Source: Quadrisphaera granulorum (GTDB lineage Bacteria > Actinomycetota > Actinomycetes > Actinomycetales > Quadrisphaeraceae). From it: a DNA stretch of 64,000 bases. The position numbers were made by a program, and so were the translations under genes. The stretch covers positions 1 to 64,000 of the forward strand of contig NZ_QGDQ01000003.1 of the NCBI RefSeq assembly GCF_003149145.1. The letters are read 5' to 3'. The notes under the pieces were generated by a model. The model saw only the letters and a program-made list of their open reading frames with translations. It was not told the DNA's origin and did not search any database. Positions within the stretch are counted from its first letter, which is position 1. The number at the start of each line of letters is the position of its first letter. Positions 1 to 8,099 of the stretch are shown one piece after another.

Positions 1-56
1 CCATCGTCGCTGCGGCGCTGGTGGTGCTGCACCTGGAGCACCACCACACCGTGTGA
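1..56 (+). CDS. C-terminal end of a membrane protein gene (partial)
   Basis: The reading frame enters from the left edge and ends at TGA 54-56. The 17 visible residues are a hydrophobic stretch (IVAAALVVLHLEH) followed by three histidines and TV. That is what the last transmembrane helix and short tail of an integral membrane protein look like. The family cannot be named from this fragment. It converges on the minus-strand genes that follow. Confidence 0.45.
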   Translation, partial: IVAAALVVLHLEHHHTV

Positions 57-203
57 CGCAGCGTCACCACTCAAAGTCCTAGTGGCAAAGGCTCACTGAG
101 CTCTCAGAGTTCAGGCGTCGTCTACGGATTCCAGTCCATCTGTGGACCTATGACCGTGGCCTCGCCCAGAGCGCCGAGGCCGCCAAGCACCTTCCCTGAG
201 CGA
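57..203. other. Intergenic region, nothing recognised
   Basis: This is the 147-bp gap between the convergent partial gene and the GHKL-like gene. No clear hairpin, repeat arm or RNA element was found in it. Confidence 0.5.
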
Positions 204-629
204 TCAGCGGTCGAGGCGGTACCAGGCGACGCGTTGGCCGGCGCTGCTGCGCACGTCCCACGCGCTGGTGAGCATGTCGAGCAGCTGCTGGCTGTGCCCG
301 GCGATGGCGGGCGCCGGGTCCCCGGGGCGGCGCTCCGAGGCCGTGGTGACGGTGAGCTGCACACGGCGCGGTCCGAGGGACAGCTCGACGTGGAGGTCAT
401 TGCCGGCGCCGTGGCGCACGCCGTCCGTCGCCAGTTCGGAGGCCAGCAGCACGGCGGCGTCGATGAGGGACCTGTCGGTGACACCGTGATCGGTGAGGGC
501 ATCGTCGACGAGGAGGCGCACGTGGCCGACCGACGCCGGCACACGCGCCATGGTCAGCTCGGCGACCGGCGCACCTCCGGCCAGCAGCGTGACCGGTGCG
601 AGTCCGCCCTTCGCTACCTGCTCGGGCAT
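204..629 (-). CDS. Degenerate GHKL (RsbW-like) regulator
   Basis: A 141-residue protein beginning MPEQVAKGG. It follows the layout of actinobacterial anti-sigma/serine-kinase-like HATPase_c_2 proteins: an N-box region at ELATDGVRHG and a C-terminal end resembling the usual WGV...VWFEL pattern (AWDV...VAWYRL). The nucleotide-binding motifs are eroded. The N-box Asn is Asp, the G1 aspartate after the following strand is absent (VTTAS), and the G2 GRG reads GHS. The family normally binds ATP and antagonises sigma factors or anti-anti-sigma proteins; this copy may not bind nucleotide. The start is uncertain: an in-frame GTG/ATG extension to 689 and an internal ATG at 551 both exist. It lies 56 bp after xthA on the same strand, separated by a hairpin. 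Confidence 0.7.
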   Translation of the reverse strand: MPEQVAKGGLAPVTLLAGGAPVAELTMARVPASVGHVRLLVDDALTDHGVTDRSLIDAAVLLASELATDGVRHGAGNDLHVELSLGPRRVQLTVTTASERRPGDPAPAIAGHSQQLLDMLTSAWDVRSSAGQRVAWYRLDR

Positions 630-669
630 GCCCCGACGGTAGCCCTGCGGAGGCCGCCACGCCCGGCGA

Positions 670-701
670 CCGCCAGATCTGACGATCACGGGATCTGGCG
701 G
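670..701 (-). terminator. Hairpin overlapping the xthA stop codon
   Basis: A perfect 10-bp inverted repeat (CCGCCAGATC / GATCTGGCGG) with a 12-nt loop. The xthA stop codon at 686-688 lies in the loop, and the arms encode its last residues. No U-tract follows, as is common for actinobacterial terminators. Its right arm overlaps the end of the coding sequence, so terminator and C-terminus constrain each other. Confidence 0.6.
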
Positions 702-1543
702 TCGCCGTCGTCGTCGGTGAAGGTGGCGACGACGGGCGCGTGGTCACTGAAGCGCTCGGCATAGGTCGCGGCCCTGTCGACCTGGCAGGCGGTGACGCGC
801 TCGGCGAGGCCCGGAGTGACCCAGTGAGCGTCGATACGCCAGCCCGTGTCGCGGTCAAAGGCCTGCCCGCGCCAGCTCCACCAGGAGTAGGGACCGTCAA
901 CCGGGCCGGCGAGGTGGCGGGCAACGTCGACCCAACCCTGCGCGGCCCAGGCGTCAAGGTAGGCCCGCTCCTCGGGCAGGAAGCCCGCCTTCTTGAGGTT
1001 GCCCTTCCAGTTCTTGATGTCGCGCTCGGTGTGGGCGATGTTGAGGTCGCCGCAGACCACGGCCTGGGGGCCGCCGGCCGCCGCGGTGGCGTGCAACGCG
1101 GTCATGCGGGCGCGCACGGCGTCGAGGAACGCCATCTTGTCGTCCTGCTTGGGCGTGCCCGCCTCACCGGAGTGGATGTACACCGACACCACCGTCACCA
1201 CTCCGGACGGGCTGGCAGGCGTCTCGACGTCGAGCTCGACCCAACGACCCGTGCCGTCGAACCGCTCCGCGATGGTGGTGCGCTGCTCACCGACAGGCAG
1301 GCGGGTGGCGACGGCGACCCCCGCGCGTCCCTTGCTGCCCGCGTCCGTGGGCTCGACGTGCGCCACGTGCCAGCCCCCGCCGAGGGACTCTTCGAGCAGG
1401 CCGGTGAGGGTGGCGTCGTCGGCGCGGACCTCCTGCAGGGCCAGCACGTCGGGGTTGCGCTGCTCGAGCCAGGCGGGCATGCCGCGGCGGACCGCGGCGC
1501 GGATGCCGTTGACGTTCACGGTGGCAATGGAGATCGATGACAC
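686..1543 (-). CDS. xthA: Exodeoxyribonuclease III
   Basis: A 285-residue enzyme of the exonuclease III/APE family, which removes nucleotides 3'-5' and cuts at abasic sites in base-excision repair. Visible motifs in order are TVNVNGIRAA near residue 8, LQEVRADD with metal ligand Glu38, VSVYIHSG, GDLNIAH with the catalytic Asp-x-Asn, and the C-terminal SDHAPV with the catalytic Asp-His. The GTG at 1543 is chosen because VSSISIATVN aligns with the family's normal N-terminus; the open frame upstream to 1759 is Arg/Ser-rich and atypical. It diverges from the penicillin-binding protein gene across about 60 bp. Confidence 0.93.
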   Translation of the reverse strand: MSSISIATVNVNGIRAAVRRGMPAWLEQRNPDVLALQEVRADDATLTGLLEESLGGGWHVAHVEPTDAGSKGRAGVAVATRLPVGEQRTTIAERFDGTGRWVELDVETPASPSGVVTVVSVYIHSGEAGTPKQDDKMAFLDAVRARMTALHATAAAGGPQAVVCGDLNIAHTERDIKNWKGNLKKAGFLPEERAYLDAWAAQGWVDVARHLAGPVDGPYSWWSWRGQAFDRDTGWRIDAHWVTPGLAERVTACQVDRAATYAERFSDHAPVVATFTDDDGDRQIP

Positions 1544-1602
1544 CCCGGCATGGTGCCGGGACGCCCTCGCGCGCCGCTGACCGGCCCCGGTGATCTCGTG
1601 CG

Positions 1603-3753
1603 GTGATCTCGTGCGGCGGCGGCGTTCGGCGGCGGACAGGCGGCCGTGTCCGCTTGACTGCGACGGTGTCCGGACGACGAGCCGCCGCCCCTCCCGAGCG
1701 CCAGCGGAAAGTCCGCGGGACGCCTGGGCGGACCTCTCGACGGGCCCCTCGACGAACAACGGTGCTGGTGGCCTCCGGCGTCGCCGTGGCCCTCCTGACG
1801 GCGGGGGTCGCGACCTTCGTCGTCTGGCAGGGTCGCGAACGCGACGACGCTGCCCGCACGGCGGCGCAGGCGCTCGCGGACGGCCTCGCCGCGGGCGACC
1901 TCAGCCGCGCGACCCTCGTGGACAGCGCCGGCACCCCAGCTCCGGACGCCGCGAAGCAGTACGCGGCCCTGGTCGCGGGGATGGACGGCCTCAAGCCCCG
2001 CGTCGAGGTCAGCGCGGTGGACGCCGGCGCCGACCAGCCCAGCGCGCAGTTCGCGGTGAGCTGGGACGTCGGCGCGGGTTGGTCGTACACGACGTCCGCT
2101 CGGCTCGCGCCGGTTGCTGAGGGCGCCGGAGGGGACGACGACGGCGACGGCGCGTGGGGTGCGGTGTTCACGCCCGCCGTCGTCGAGCCGAGCTTGAAGG
2201 CCGGGGAGCGGCTCGCTGTGCAGCGCACGCCCGCGGCGCGCGGCCAGGTGCTCGGGCGTGACGGCCAGCCGATCGTGGCGGACTCCCCCGTGGTCGAGGT
2301 CGGGGTGCAGCCGAGCCGCACCACCGACCCGGCGGGCCTGGCGGCCCAGTTGGCGGGGATCGTCGACGTCGACGGCGACGCGCTGGCCCAGCGCATCCGC
2401 AGCGCCGCACCGACGGCCTTCGTGCCCGTGATCACGCTGCGCCGCGCCGACTACGACGCCGTCAAGGCGCAGCTGCAGCCCCTACCGGGCACGGTGTTCC
2501 GCGAATCGACGCTGCCGCTGGCGCCGACCCCGGCGTTCGCGCGGGCGCTGCTCGGTCGTGTGGGGCAGGCGACGAAGGAGATCGTCGACGCCAGCGACGG
2601 GCGCATCGCGTCGGGCGACACGACGGGGCTGTCGGGGCTGCAGCGCACCTATGACGAGCGCCTTGCCGGAACGCCGGGGACGACGGTGCAGGCGCTGCCC
2701 GCCACCAACGGTGCGGACGGCGCCAGCGCGTCCGCCTCGACGCGCGCCTCCAGTGGCGACGCTGCCGCCGCTGCCGAGCCGCGGGCACTGTTCACCTCCG
2801 ACCCGGTGGCGGGGCAGTCCGTGAGGCTCTCCCTCGACGCTGGCGTGCAGCAGGCGGCCGACGCCGCACTCGCCACGGCCAAGAGCAAGGACGCGCAGCC
2901 GGCGGCGGCGCTCGTCGTCGTCGACATCCCCAGCGGTGACCTTCTCGCCGTGGCCAACACCCCCACCACGGGCGCGGACCGGGCGCTGGACGGGCAGTAC
3001 CCGCCCGGCTCGACGTTCAAGGCCGTCTCGACGACGGCGCTGCTGGCCACCGGGCTGACGCCGCAGGACACGGTGGCGTGCCCGCCGACGGCCACCGTCA
3101 ATGGGCGCAGCTTCCAGAACTTCGAGGGTGAGGCGCTGGGCAACGTGCCGTTCGCGACGGACTTCGCGCAGTCGTGCAACACCGCGTTCGTCGGGCTGTC
3201 GAGTCGCCTCGGCGCGCAGGACCTGCCGACCGCCGCGGCGGCGGTCGGGCTCGGCGGTGACTGGGACGCGGGTCTCGGGATGAAGGCGTTCACCGGTTCG
3301 GTGCCTGCCGACGACGACGCCGTCGCCCGCGCCGCCGCGTCCATCGGCCAGGGCACGGTGCTGGCGAGCCCGGCGGCGATGGCGGTGGCGGCCTCGACGA
3401 TCGCCCGGGGCAGCTGGACGGCGCCGCACCTCGTGCTCGACCCGGCGCCGGCTGCAAGCACCTCTGCGGCGCCGCAGCCGGACGCGGCGCGGCTCGCCGT
3501 CGTCAGGGACCTCATGCGGCAGGTCGTGACGTCGGGCACCGCCAAGGCGCTGGCTGATGTGCCGGGCGCGCCGGTGAGCGCGAAGACGGGGACGGCGGAG
3601 TTCGGCTCCGGAAACCCGTTGCCGACGCACGCGTGGGTGATCGGCTTCCGCGGTGACCTGGCGTTCGCGGTGCTCGCGGAGAACGGCACGTCAGGCGCAA
3701 CGACGGCCGTCCCGGTGGCCGAGTCGCTCCTCCGCGCTCTCCCCTCCTCCTGA
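1603..3753 (+). CDS. Penicillin-binding protein (MecA-N/PBP2-type transpeptidase)
   Basis: Up to 716 residues. There is a basic N-terminus, one membrane anchor (about residues 53-72), an NTF2-like MecA-N domain (about 80-210), a PBP dimerisation domain (about 215-370), and a transpeptidase domain with S470-TFK, S524-CN and K661-TG, the three penicillin-binding active-site motifs. It cross-links peptidoglycan outside the membrane. A Ser/Ala-rich linker at about 375-395 is unusual but compatible. The start is uncertain: GTG 1603 lies in a direct repeat of GTGATCTCGTGCG, TTG 1654 and GTG 1666 are in frame, and none has a clear ribosome-binding site. The MecA-N domain suggests a class B enzyme with possible beta-lactam tolerance, which is inference only. 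Confidence 0.92.
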   Translation: MISCGGGVRRRTGGRVRLTATVSGRRAAAPPERQRKVRGTPGRTSRRAPRRTTVLVASGVAVALLTAGVATFVVWQGRERDDAARTAAQALADGLAAGDLSRATLVDSAGTPAPDAAKQYAALVAGMDGLKPRVEVSAVDAGADQPSAQFAVSWDVGAGWSYTTSARLAPVAEGAGGDDDGDGAWGAVFTPAVVEPSLKAGERLAVQRTPAARGQVLGRDGQPIVADSPVVEVGVQPSRTTDPAGLAAQLAGIVDVDGDALAQRIRSAAPTAFVPVITLRRADYDAVKAQLQPLPGTVFRESTLPLAPTPAFARALLGRVGQATKEIVDASDGRIASGDTTGLSGLQRTYDERLAGTPGTTVQALPATNGADGASASASTRASSGDAAAAAEPRALFTSDPVAGQSVRLSLDAGVQQAADAALATAKSKDAQPAAALVVVDIPSGDLLAVANTPTTGADRALDGQYPPGSTFKAVSTTALLATGLTPQDTVACPPTATVNGRSFQNFEGEALGNVPFATDFAQSCNTAFVGLSSRLGAQDLPTAAAAVGLGGDWDAGLGMKAFTGSVPADDDAVARAAASIGQGTVLASPAAMAVAASTIARGSWTAPHLVLDPAPAASTSAAPQPDAARLAVVRDLMRQVVTSGTAKALADVPGAPVSAKTGTAEFGSGNPLPTHAWVIGFRGDLAFAVLAENGTSGATTAVPVAESLLRALPSS

Positions 3754-3759
3754 CCCCGC

Positions 3760-3812
3760 CGTGATCATGGGAGTTGTGCACACAACCAGTCGTGATCATG
3801 GGAGTTGTGCGC
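3760..3812 (+). repeat. Two direct GTGATCATGGGAG arms
   Basis: Two same-orientation copies of the family A arm (GTGATCATGGGAGTTGTGC...) at 3761-3783 and 3792-3814, about 31 bp apart. They lie between the penicillin-binding protein and the NAD(P)-binding protein gene. Unlike most loci in the window these arms are direct rather than inverted, so they cannot pair with each other. Confidence 0.8.
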
Positions 3813-3855
3813 ACCCGGGAGGCGCAGCCGCCAGCCGCGGGGCAGTGTTGACGGC

Positions 3856-4563
3856 GTGTTCGCCGCCATCGCCGGAGCCCACGGACAGATCGCCCGCCGC
3901 CTCACCCGCCTGCTGGTCGCAGGTGGCGACGAGGTCGTGGGCCTGATCAGGAACCCCGACCATGTGGGCGATGTCGAGGCGGACGGCGCCCGCGCCATCG
4001 TCCTCGATCTTGAGTCCGCGAACGCCGAGGAAGTCGCTGACGCTATCCAGGGAACGGACGCCGTGGTGTTTGCGGCCGGCGCCGGGCCGGGCAGCGGCGA
4101 GGTCCGCAAGGACACCGTCGACAGGGCCGCCGCCGTGCTGCTCGCCGACGCCGCGCAGGCCGCGGGCGTGCGACGGTACGTGTTGGTGAGCTCCTACGGG
4201 GTCGACGCCATGCGTGACGGCGCGACGCCTGACGGTATGGACCCGGTGTTCGTGGCCTACCTGCGCGCCAAGCTTGCCGCCGAGGAGGAGCTGCTGGGCC
4301 GGGCGCTCGGCGGGGCCTTCGAGCTGGCGGTCCTGCGGCCTGGCGGCCTGACCGACGAGCCGGGTGCCGGCACGGTGTCGCTGGAGCGGTCGCTTCCGCG
4401 AGGACAGGTCTCTCGGGACGACGTCGCCGCAGTGGTGGCCGCCCTGCTGCGTGCGCCGGCACTGCTGCCCGCCGAGGAGGACCCGGTACTGGAGCTCATG
4501 GCAGGCGAGGAGCCCGTCGAGGCGGCGGTCACGCGCTCCCTGACGCCCGCTCCCGCCGCCTGA
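3856..4563 (+). CDS. NAD(P)-binding SDR-like protein
   Basis: A 235-residue atypical short-chain dehydrogenase/NmrA-like protein. It has an N-terminal nucleotide-binding loop (AGAHGQIARRL, near residues 5-15), an acidic strand end (VLDLES), the VVFAAGAGPGSG segment typical of this family, and a YVLVSSYGVD strand. The catalytic Tyr-x3-Lys is represented only loosely by YLRAK. The family reduces or senses NAD(P)-linked substrates; the substrate is not predictable. GTG 3856 is chosen because VFAAIAGAHG aligns with the usual start, and the longer frame from 3805 reads through a repeat arm. Confidence 0.82.
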   Translation: MFAAIAGAHGQIARRLTRLLVAGGDEVVGLIRNPDHVGDVEADGARAIVLDLESANAEEVADAIQGTDAVVFAAGAGPGSGEVRKDTVDRAAAVLLADAAQAAGVRRYVLVSSYGVDAMRDGATPDGMDPVFVAYLRAKLAAEEELLGRALGGAFELAVLRPGGLTDEPGAGTVSLERSLPRGQVSRDDVAAVVAALLRAPALLPAEEDPVLELMAGEEPVEAAVTRSLTPAPAA

Positions 4564-4576
4564 CCCGCACCCCTTG

Positions 4577-4627
4577 GTGATCACGGGACGTGTGCTTACC
4601 GCGGTAGGCACAACTCCCATGATCACG
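4577..4627. repeat. Inverted pair of family A arms
   Basis: A variant arm GTGATCACGGGACGTGTGC (4577-4595) faces GCACAACTCCCATGATCACG (4608-4627). It lies between the convergent NAD(P)-binding protein gene and the alcohol dehydrogenase remnant, where it can act as a bidirectional terminator. Confidence 0.75.
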
Positions 4628-4628
4628 G

Positions 4629-4802
4629 TCAGGCGGTGGGGCTGACGAGGATCTTCACCGCCGTCTCGGTGCGGTGGAGCAGGGTGTCGTAGCCGACGTC
4701 GACCAGCTCGTCCAGGCCGATCCGGTGGGTGATGAAGGGCGCGAGGTCGACCTTCCCCTCCTGCGCGAGCCGGATGGTGGCCGGGTGGTCGCCCGCGTAG
4801 CC
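4629..4802 (-). pseudogene. 3' remnant of a zinc-type alcohol dehydrogenase gene
   Basis: The last ~57 codons of a medium-chain (zinc-dependent) dehydrogenase. GYAGDHPATIRL, APFITHRIGLDEL and ETAVKILVSPTA are the C-terminal catalytic-domain pattern. The zinc ligands, Rossmann fold and start are missing. Homology stops at about 4800-4802, exactly where the 3' end of tldD begins on the other strand. A longer open frame runs on to 4922, but it is only the antisense of tldD. I read this as a deletion or rearrangement scar; an assembly join is the alternative. Confidence 0.72.
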
Positions 4803-4973
4803 GGCCCGGTCTTCTGGCAGAGCCTGGACATGCTGGCCGGCCGCGAGCCCGGCGAGTGGCGCGACTGGGGCACCCCCAACTGCGGCAAGGGCCAGCCCGG
4901 CCAGGTCGGGCACACCGGCCACGGCGCCGCGCCCGCCCGCTTCACCGGCGTCCGGGTGGGGGTGCGCGGATGA
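4803..4973 (+). pseudogene. tldD: 3' remnant of tldD
   Basis: The last ~56 codons of TldD. The signature C-terminus is present (FWQSLDML, then TPNCGKGQPGQV and RFTGVRV). The N-terminal and metal-binding HExxxH portion is absent, because the sequence to the left is the antisense end of an alcohol dehydrogenase gene. The stop (4971-4973) overlaps the ATG of tldE as ATGA, so the native tldD-tldE coupling survives even though tldD is truncated. TldD carries the zinc site of the TldD/TldE protease, so its loss should inactivate the complex unless another copy exists. Confidence 0.78.
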
Positions 4974-6412
4974 GCACCGAGAAGTTGAGCACCGAGAACC
5001 GGCTCGACCTCCTCGTGGAGCAGGTGCTCGACGAGGTGCGCCTCCAGGGTGGTGCTGTCAGTGGCAGCGGTGTCGAAGCCACCGCGCGCGCCGACCACCA
5101 CCGCCTGGCCTTGACGCGCTTCGCCAACTCCGAGATCCACCAGAACACCGACGACGACAGGACCACCGTCCACCTGCGCGTCGCCCTCGACGGTAGCCGC
5201 AGCGCGTCGGTGTCCAGCACCAGGACGACGACGACGGCGCTCACCGAGCTGGTCTCCGCTGCGCTGGCCGCCGCCCGGTTGAGCCCTCGTGACGAGCGCT
5301 GGCCCGGGGTGACTGCACCGACACCCGGAGCTGAGGGCGGGCCCGGCGCCGACGAGGCCACGGCCGCCGCCGGCCCCACCGAGAGGGCACGGCTTGTCGC
5401 CGACTTCGACGCCGCTGCCGGCGGCTTCGTCACCGCCGGCTACACGCAGACGACCTCGCTGACCAGCACGCTCGCCACGACGGCAGGGCACCACGTCCGC
5501 GCGTCGTCGACGTCGGCGACCGTCGACGGGATCGCCCGCGGCTCACTCTCACCCGAGGTGCGGCTCGATGGCGTGGCACGCGCTACGGCCCGAGCGCTGG
5601 GGGATCTCGACGCCGCGGCCCTCGGCGCGCAGGCGCTGCGCTGGACCGTGGCGCAGCGGGAAGGCACGTGGCCCACCGTGGAGCGCGGCACGTGGCCCGT
5701 GGTGCTGGCGCCGAACGCGGTGGTCGACGTCGTCGCCGGACTCCTCAGCTCCACGTTCAACGGCCGCGGGGTGCTGGAGGATACGAGCGGGGCGCGGTTC
5801 GGCGAGCAGCAGCTCGACCCGGCGCTCACGCTGCTGGACGACCCACTCGACGCCGGCTCGACGGCGCTGCCCTTCGACACCGAGGGGACGCCCGCGACGC
5901 GGACCGAGCTGGTGCGGGACGGGGTGCCGTGCGGGGTCACCGCTGACCGTCGGACCGCTGCCGCGCTGGCTGAGCAGGCGGAGCGTGCCGGTCTCCAGAG
6001 GGCAGCCGGCGCCTTCGACGCCGCCGACACGTGGGGCCCGGTGGCCCAGGCGCCGGTGCTGGCTCCCGGGAACGGCGGGTCGCTCGAGGACCTGGTGGCC
6101 GGGATGGAGCGCGGGCTCCTGGTGTGCGACCTCTGGTACACGCGTCTGGCCGAGGCGCGGCGGTCGGTCTGGACCGGGCTGACCCGCAACGGCACGTTCC
6201 TCGTGCGCGACGGGCAGATCGTCGGTCAGGTGGGGGTGCTGCGGTTCACGCAGTCCTACCTGGAGGCGCTGGCGCCCGGGTCCGTCGCGGTCGGCTCCGA
6301 GGTTGAGGCGCTGCCGCGGGCGCTGACGTTCGGGTCAGCGGGGACGGCGCGCGTCGTCGTCCCGCCCCTGCGGCTGGCCTCGTGGAACATCACCGGAGGC
6401 GCCGCCACCTGA
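4970..6412 (+). CDS. tldE: TldE/PmbA-like metalloprotease subunit
   Basis: A 480-residue TldD/PmbA-family protein, the non-metal partner of TldD. In characterised systems the pair trims modified peptides and degrades unfolded peptides. The N-terminal domain has the RFANSEIHQN strand, the middle has ERGTWPVVLAP, and the C-terminal domain has the LLVCDLWYTRL and RNGTFLVRDGQIVG motifs. Length is normal. The start ATG overlaps the stop of the tldD remnant (ATGA). With only a truncated tldD here, this protein is either orphaned or served by a TldD encoded elsewhere. Confidence 0.9.
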   Translation: MSTEKLSTENRLDLLVEQVLDEVRLQGGAVSGSGVEATARADHHRLALTRFANSEIHQNTDDDRTTVHLRVALDGSRSASVSSTRTTTTALTELVSAALAAARLSPRDERWPGVTAPTPGAEGGPGADEATAAAGPTERARLVADFDAAAGGFVTAGYTQTTSLTSTLATTAGHHVRASSTSATVDGIARGSLSPEVRLDGVARATARALGDLDAAALGAQALRWTVAQREGTWPTVERGTWPVVLAPNAVVDVVAGLLSSTFNGRGVLEDTSGARFGEQQLDPALTLLDDPLDAGSTALPFDTEGTPATRTELVRDGVPCGVTADRRTAAALAEQAERAGLQRAAGAFDAADTWGPVAQAPVLAPGNGGSLEDLVAGMERGLLVCDLWYTRLAEARRSVWTGLTRNGTFLVRDGQIVGQVGVLRFTQSYLEALAPGSVAVGSEVEALPRALTFGSAGTARVVVPPLRLASWNITGGAAT

Positions 6413-6429
6413 CCCCCGCTCACCCCCAG

Positions 6430-6542
6430 CGTGATCATGGACGCTGTGCACAGAACTCAGCGTGATCATGGGAGTTATGCACGACACGCGTGCACAACTC
6501 CCATGATCACGGACGGATTCGTGCACAACGTCCATGATCACG
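6430..6542. repeat. Four-arm cluster of family A repeats
   Basis: Two forward arms (6430-6452, 6460-6483) are followed by two inverted arms (6490-6511, 6521-6542). All carry GTGATCATGG next to a TTGTGCAC-type extension. Alternative pairings are possible, with either forward arm pairing with either inverted arm. The cluster sits between convergent tldE and glyA. Confidence 0.85.
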
Positions 6543-6558
6543 GCGGGGGGTGAGGGGA

Positions 6559-7854
6559 TTACTGGGCGGAGGTGATGCCCGGGTAGAGCAGGAAGGCCTC
6601 CGTCAGGGTGCGGACGCGCTCACGCAGCGGCGCGACGTCGGCGGCGGGGTCGAGCGCCCCGGCGATGATGTCGGCGACCTCGGCGAACTCCGTGGCACCG
6701 AAACCACGCGTGGCGAGCGCGGGCGTGCCGATGCGCAGTCCGGAGGTGACCATCGGCGGGCGAGGGTCGAACGGCACCGCGTTGCGGTTCACGGTGATGC
6801 CCGCGGCGTGCAGCCGGTCTTCGGCCTGCTGACCGTCGAGCTCGGAGCGGCGCAGGTCGACCAGGGCCAGGTGCACGTCGGTGCCGCCGGTGAGCACGGA
6901 GGCGCCGACGGCGTCGACGTCGGGCTGGAGCAGACGGTCGGCCAGGAGCTTCGCGCCCTCCAGGGTGCGCTTCTGGCGCTCCTTGAACGCCTCCGACGCC
7001 GCGATCTTGAACGCCACGGCCTTGCCGGCGATGACGTGCATGAGCGGGCCGCCCTGCTGGCCCGGGAAGACCGCGGAGTCGAGCTTCTTGGCGTGCTCGG
7101 CGCGGCTGAGGATGAGGCCGGACCGAGGACCGGCCAGCGTCTTGTGCACGGTGGAGGTCACGACGTCGGCGTAGGGCACCGGGCTCGGGTGCAGGCCCGC
7201 GGCCACGAGGCCCGCGAAGTGCGCCATGTCGACCATGAGCAGCGCGCCGACCTCGTCCGCGATCTCACGGAACGCGGCGAAGTCGAGGTGACGGGGATAG
7301 GCGGACCAGCCGGCGATGATGAGCTTGGGGCGGCGCTCCAGGGCGACATCGCGCACGACGTTCATGTCCACGAGGAACGTCTCGGGGTCGACCCCGTAGC
7401 TGGCCACGTCGAACAGCCGGCCCGAGAAGTTGGCCTTCATGCCGTGCGTGAGGTGGCCGCCGTGGGCCAGCTCGAGACCGAGGATCGTGTCACCCGGGCG
7501 GATCAGCGCGTGCATGACGGCGGCGTTGGCCTGCGCGCCGGAGTGCGGCTGGACGTTGGCGTGCTCGGCGCCGAAGAGGGCCTTGGCGCGCTCGCGGGCG
7601 AGCTCCTCGGCGACGTCGACCTGCTCGCAGCCGCCGTAGTAGCGGCGACCGGGGTACCCCTCGGCGTACTTGTTGGTGAGCACCGAACCCTGCGCCGCGA
7701 GCACCGCGCGAGGCGCGAAGTTCTCGCTGGCGATCATCTCGAGGGTGTCCTGCTGGCGGCGGAGTTCGCCGTCGAGGACGGCAGCGATCTCCGGGTCGAC
7801 CTCGGAGAGCGGCGCGTCGGTGAGGGACTGGGCGGGCAGAGCGGTCTGCGTCAC
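6559..7854 (-). CDS. glyA: Serine hydroxymethyltransferase
   Basis: A 431-residue PLP enzyme that interconverts serine and glycine with tetrahydrofolate, the main source of one-carbon units. Visible are [10 protein letters not shown], the [13 protein letters not shown] segment, [12 protein letters not shown], and [13 protein letters not shown] with the PLP-binding Lys238. The GTG start at 7854 has a GAGGAG ribosome-binding site about 8 nt upstream. A ZTP riboswitch precedes it, which links its expression to folate/one-carbon status. Confidence 0.97.
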   Translation of the reverse strand: MTQTALPAQSLTDAPLSEVDPEIAAVLDGELRRQQDTLEMIASENFAPRAVLAAQGSVLTNKYAEGYPGRRYYGGCEQVDVAEELARERAKALFGAEHANVQPHSGAQANAAVMHALIRPGDTILGLELAHGGHLTHGMKANFSGRLFDVASYGVDPETFLVDMNVVRDVALERRPKLIIAGWSAYPRHLDFAAFREIADEVGALLMVDMAHFAGLVAAGLHPSPVPYADVVTSTVHKTLAGPRSGLILSRAEHAKKLDSAVFPGQQGGPLMHVIAGKAVAFKIAASEAFKERQKRTLEGAKLLADRLLQPDVDAVGASVLTGGTDVHLALVDLRRSELDGQQAEDRLHAAGITVNRNAVPFDPRPPMVTSGLRIGTPALATRGFGATEFAEVADIIAGALDPAADVAPLRERVRTLTEAFLLYPGITSAQ

Positions 7855-7904
7855 GGGGTGCTCCTCGTGGGTCTGGCGGTCTGCGGGCGTTTAGCACTGC
7901 TCAC

Positions 7905-7995
7905 GACCAGGCCCAGGCGGACGACCCGATCCGTTGCTTTCCCGCCGCTCCCCGGTGGTGACCCACCTTCGCCAGTCGCGACACGACCAGGGTAG
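7905..7995 (-). ncRNA. ZTP (pfl) riboswitch upstream of glyA
   Basis: On the minus strand the leader reads GTCGCGACTGGCG, then a stem with GGTGGGTCACCACCGGGGAG, then CCGCCTGGGC just before the coding region. These are the conserved pieces of the pfl/ZTP motif in their normal order and spacing. The class binds ZTP/ZMP, which accumulates when 10-formyl-THF is short, and turns on one-carbon genes such as glyA. Confidence 0.9.
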
Positions 7996-8033
7996 ACGCC
8001 ACGGGCCGCCCGGTCGACCCCTTTGCCCCCCAA

Positions 8034-8087
8034 CGTGATCATGGGCGTCCGCCACCCTGCACAGGGTGGCGGACGCCCATGATCACG
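8034..8087. terminator. Perfect 26-bp palindrome after zwf (family A)
   Basis: Two perfect 26-bp arms with a 2-nt centre. Each arm has GTGATCATGGGCGTCCGCC at its outer end, continuing to CACCCTG at the centre. It begins about 12 bp beyond the zwf stop and lies upstream of the glyA riboswitch, so it is placed to terminate zwf transcription. GTGATCATGG lies at the outer ends here, opposite to the arrangement at 39347-39399. Confidence 0.85.
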
Positions 8088-8099
8088 AACGGGGGTGGG

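Noticed and set aside
1287-2435. 382-codon minus-strand open frame spanning the xthA start and the penicillin-binding protein gene
   Set aside because: It overlaps two well-supported genes and has Pro/Arg/Ser shadow composition.
4803-4922. Extension of the alcohol dehydrogenase frame leftward of the junction as real protein
   Set aside because: The residues before GYAGD are exactly the antisense of tldD codons and do not resemble a dehydrogenase core.
3760-6542. Repeated GTGATCATGG units as a possible CRISPR array
   Set aside because: Units vary in extension, occur in both orientations, are not regularly spaced, and no cas gene is present.
6550-7995. Long plus-strand open frame (481 codons) opposite glyA
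   Set aside because: It is antisense to an unmistakable serine hydroxymethyltransferase and has the Arg/Val/Gly/Asp composition produced by high-GC shadow frames.
7855-7995. Glycine riboswitch upstream of glyA
   Set aside because: The conserved blocks match the ZTP/pfl motif, not the tandem glycine aptamer.
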